From Maylandia zebra (lineage: Eukaryota; Chordata; Actinopteri; Cichliformes; Cichlidae): a stretch of 64,000 bases of DNA. Of the stretch, positions 63,158 to 64,000 are shown piece by piece. The stretch is taken from positions 23,026,878 through 23,090,877 of the forward strand of contig NC_135174.1 in assembly GCF_041146795.1 (NCBI RefSeq). The letters run 5' to 3'. Every line of letters begins with the position of its first letter. The stretch's first letter is position 1. A program made the translations under genes and the position numbers. Below the pieces are notes generated by a model that saw only the letters and a program-made list of their open reading frames with translations, did not search any database and had not been told where the DNA came from.

Positions 63158-63500
63158 TCAATCGACCCCCGCCTATTCGCAGTTCAGTATTCGCAGATTT
63201 TCTTCGTAGGGCATTTCTAAAATATTTGCTAATCATTTTAATTTTATTTTTGTGACTAAGTAAATTTTTATGATAGAAAAATGATTTACTAATTTTCAAA
63301 TATTCATATTAATGTAAACACAGCAAAATATCAATAAAATGTCGAAATTCCAAACACAAAGCTCCCGGGAAAGAAAATGCAGCTTGGGAAGCTGAAATAT
63401 ATCAGCATTTTAAGAGGGGGTCCCAAGTATTTGAGCATTTCAGCTATTCACGGGAGCTTGTGGTCCCTACCCCCTGTAAATACCGGAGGTCGACTGTACT
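63158..63500. mobile_element. Pogo/Tigger-like MITE
   Basis: The left end TCGACCCCCGCCTATTCGC and right end CCGGAGGTCGACTGTAC are degenerate inverted repeats, the form of pogo/Tigger-type elements. No transposase is present. Confidence 0.4.
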
Positions 63501-64000
63501 ATAATTCCCTTGTAATGTATTCAAATCACAATTCAGTCTAACTTAAAAAACAAACTTGAACTAATAGCCCCAACACAGGAAAATCACTTAAAAAACTTCA
63601 TTCCAAAGTTCAAATAAATTATTTAATTGTTTGCATCAGTACTTCACCTAAATGTAGTTAAACTCAAAAGCTAATTAGGAGGTAATCAGCATCACAAAAG
63701 CACATTTTGTATGTTTGGTATTGCCACAGGATAAATAATTAGTCAGACGTCGACACTGTTATTAAAATATAATCGCTCAGTAACTTTCGTTCACTCAGAA
63801 GCAAACGCATATTTGTTTTTTAATAACATTTAATTGAATTTTAATAGAATATCTACATAGGCATACCCAAGCCCATTTTCAGGAAACCATCAAACCTGCG
63901 CTCTAGTGCAAAACTGTTCAAAACTAATGCGAGTTTATGAGGTTAAAAAATAATTTTTTATGAATCAAATAAGTTAGCACAGCTGAAAACTAAACAACCT

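Larger units (their letters stand above)
60344..64000 (-). other. Intron of kif19 running off the window
   Basis: The exon before IYNEMIRD should end with the conserved SYLE motif. I find no such exon, nor the P-loop GPTGCGKT, up to 64000, so the intron is at least 3.6 kb. It contains a retroelement tail and a MITE. Confidence 0.6.

Overview
This is vertebrate nuclear DNA, almost certainly from a teleost fish. The genes are split by introns with GT-AG sites, intergenic space is AT-rich, and the repeats are fish-type: Tc1-like elements, hAT elements with 8-bp target duplications, L2-like and L1/Tx1-like LINEs, solo LTRs and many microsatellites. I cannot name the species.

Three protein-coding genes are supported, all on the minus strand. 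(1) kif19, a kinesin-8-type ciliary motor, occupies 53206-60343 with 15 coding exons; its N-terminal exons lie beyond the right edge. (2) A 398-residue protein with an AP-2 (TFAP2)-like C-terminal region is encoded by four coding exons between 33178 and 37795, with a probable non-coding first exon near 39.5 kb. (3) A 340-residue armadillo-repeat protein, resembling the smgGDS/RAP1GDS1 family, is encoded by six coding exons between 26488 and 30755. Positions 1 to about 26.2 kb contain no gene I can recognise, only repeats and unannotated sequence.

The most unusual region is 40.9-53.0 kb. A nearly full-length L1/Tx1-type LINE (minus strand, 40938-53009) is flanked by a perfect 15-bp target duplication and begins just beyond the kif19 polyadenylation signal. 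Its ORF1 is split by a 6.25-kb composite DNA element (46191-52437) flanked by a 6-bp duplication, CTCGAG. That element has inverted ends built of tandem arrays of a TTGTCAGG word. It contains a second inverted-repeat element (46636-51038) whose ends start with the same TACGGTG and carry arrays of an 18-bp word. No transposase is recognisable inside. A 0.5-kb piece of its interior also occurs inside a hAT-like element at 34.9-37.0 kb.

The large intron of the AP-2-like gene holds a three-level nest: a Tc1-like remnant, a hAT-like element inside it (34900-37039), and a second hAT-like element inside that (35632-36607). Another hAT-like element (9436-10806) carries a perfect 8-bp duplication.
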